A DNA stretch of 64,000 nucleotides from Streptomyces nojiriensis (GTDB lineage: Bacteria > Actinomycetota > Actinomycetes > Streptomycetales > Streptomycetaceae). A model generated the notes under the pieces. The model ran no database searches. It saw only the letters and a program-made list of their open reading frames with translations, and was not told the origin of the DNA. This document shows positions 63,485 through 64,000 of the stretch, in pieces. The translations under genes and the position numbers were made by a program. The stretch spans positions 3,240,001 through 3,304,000 of the forward strand of contig NZ_CP071139.1 of NCBI RefSeq assembly GCF_017639205.1, read 5' to 3'. How positions within the stretch are numbered: position 1 is the stretch's first letter; each line of letters begins with the position of its first letter.

Positions 63485-64000
63485 ATGACCGACACCACAG
63501 CACACCGTTCCCTCACCCTCCTCGGCCTCGGCGACATGGGCACCGCCCTCGCCCGCACCTGGCTCGCCGCCGGGCACTCCCCGACCGTCTGGAACCGCAC
63601 CCCCGCCAAGGCCGGGGCGCTGGCCGCCGAAGGGGCCTACGTCGCCGCGACCGCGGCCGACGCGGTCGCCGCGAACACGCTGGTCGTGGTCTGCCTGCTG
63701 GACGACGCCAGCGTCGGCGCCGCCCTGGACGGCATCGACCTGACCGGCAAGGACCTCGTCAACCTCACCACCGGCACCCCGGGCGAGGCGCGCGCCCGCG
63801 CCGCCTGGGCCGCGGAGCGCGGCGCCCGGTACCTGGACGGCGGGATCATGGCCACGCCGACGATGATCGGCGTCCCCGAGGCCGGCGGGTACGTCTTCTA
63901 CAGCGGCTCGCGCGCGCTCTTCGACAGCAGCCGGGCACTCCTGGAGGTCCCGACCGGGTCCCGCTTCGTCGGCGAGGACCCCGGGCACGCGGCCCTGCAC
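63485..64000 (+). CDS. NAD(P)-dependent oxidoreductase (imine-reductase/6-phosphogluconate-DH-like), partial at window end
   Basis: The frame starts at ATG 63485, a few bases after AGGCTA, and runs open to the end of the window (172 codons seen). It reads SLTLLGLGDMGTALARTWL, the GxGxxG Rossmann start, then HSPTVWNRTPAK, VVVCLLDDASVG and GARYLDGGIMATPTMIG. This is the imine-reductase or related beta-hydroxyacid-dehydrogenase type. It is divergent from an HxlR regulator, so it is probably the regulator's target. The 3' end is missing. Confidence 0.88.
   Translation, partial: MTDTTAHRSLTLLGLGDMGTALARTWLAAGHSPTVWNRTPAKAGALAAEGAYVAATAADAVAANTLVVVCLLDDASVGAALDGIDLTGKDLVNLTTGTPGEARARAAWAAERGARYLDGGIMATPTMIGVPEAGGYVFYSGSRALFDSSRALLEVPTGSRFVGEDPGHAALH

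Overview
The window is chromosomal DNA of a Streptomyces or very close actinomycete. GC content is very high, third codon positions are almost all G or C, many genes start with GTG, and several apparently leaderless genes carry a -10-like hexamer 6-7 nt before the start codon. Typical Streptomyces gene neighbourhoods are present: fasR-fabD-fabH-acpP-fabF, and an AceE-type pyruvate dehydrogenase E1 next to a DUF3052 gene, a peroxiredoxin and terD genes.

Layout. 1-5.7 kb: the tail of a probable ECF-type transporter S component, a secreted transglycosylase behind a structured leader, a divergent fadA5-like thiolase / cyp125-like P450 pair with KstR-like operators (steroid side-chain catabolism), a PaaI-type thioesterase and a GlxA/AraC-type regulator. 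5.75-7.0 kb: an IS481-family element inserted at the CTAG edge of a 172-bp palindrome-ended MITE, which itself abuts the stop codon of a GT87-PAP2 fusion gene. 7-15.1 kb: housekeeping and accessory genes (orphan antitoxin-like protein, ABM monooxygenase, SnoaL-like, GNAT, MFS exporter with a winged-helix tail, peptidoglycan-binding anchor protein, HAD phosphatase). 15.1-16.6 kb: a gene-free region built as a ~0.5-kb inverted repeat containing smaller palindromes and 63-65-bp tandem units. 16.6-22.5 kb: DinB protein, a GDT1-type cation exporter behind a yybP-ykoY (Mn2+) riboswitch, secreted HNH nuclease, PhoD-like phosphodiesterase, DedA-like protein and a surface protein. 22.5-25.1 kb: a small accessory-looking cluster ending at tRNA-Val(TAC), with a TRADD-N-associated-type membrane protein, a Cys-motif protein and a TTA-codon DUF6650 gene. 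25.2-27.6 kb: coiled-coil protein, second MITE, DUF4383 and FmdB-type zinc-ribbon proteins.

27.7-37.3 kb is the most interesting part: a complete-looking tellurium/stress (Ter) locus. Four genes on the minus strand (HpcH-like TIM-barrel lyase, double PRTase fusion, HAD phosphatase, O-methyltransferase) overlap by 4 nt each (ATGA or GTGA) and look like one translationally coupled biosynthetic unit for an unknown nucleoside-like metabolite. They are divergent from a terD with a proline-rich tail and followed (in the chromosome) by a TerA-like gene, a DUF475/TerC membrane protein and two more terD genes. A standard Streptomyces intergenic repeat has become an in-frame part of the double PRTase gene.

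37.5-50 kb holds peroxiredoxin, DUF3052, aceE, a K+ channel, an I36 peptidase inhibitor, TetR and MerR regulators, an aldo-keto reductase under a MerR-type palindrome, a serine hydrolase and a pirin. 49.5-54.4 kb is the type II fatty-acid synthase operon with its activator FasR. 54.5-64 kb holds DUF3145, an SGNH hydrolase, a GH3 beta-glucosidase with a divergent TetR gene, an ABM protein, a divergent oxidoreductase/LysR pair with a nitrilase and a hotdog protein, and a divergent HxlR/oxidoreductase pair, the last gene running off the window. All functions are inferred from sequence reading alone; no database search was run.
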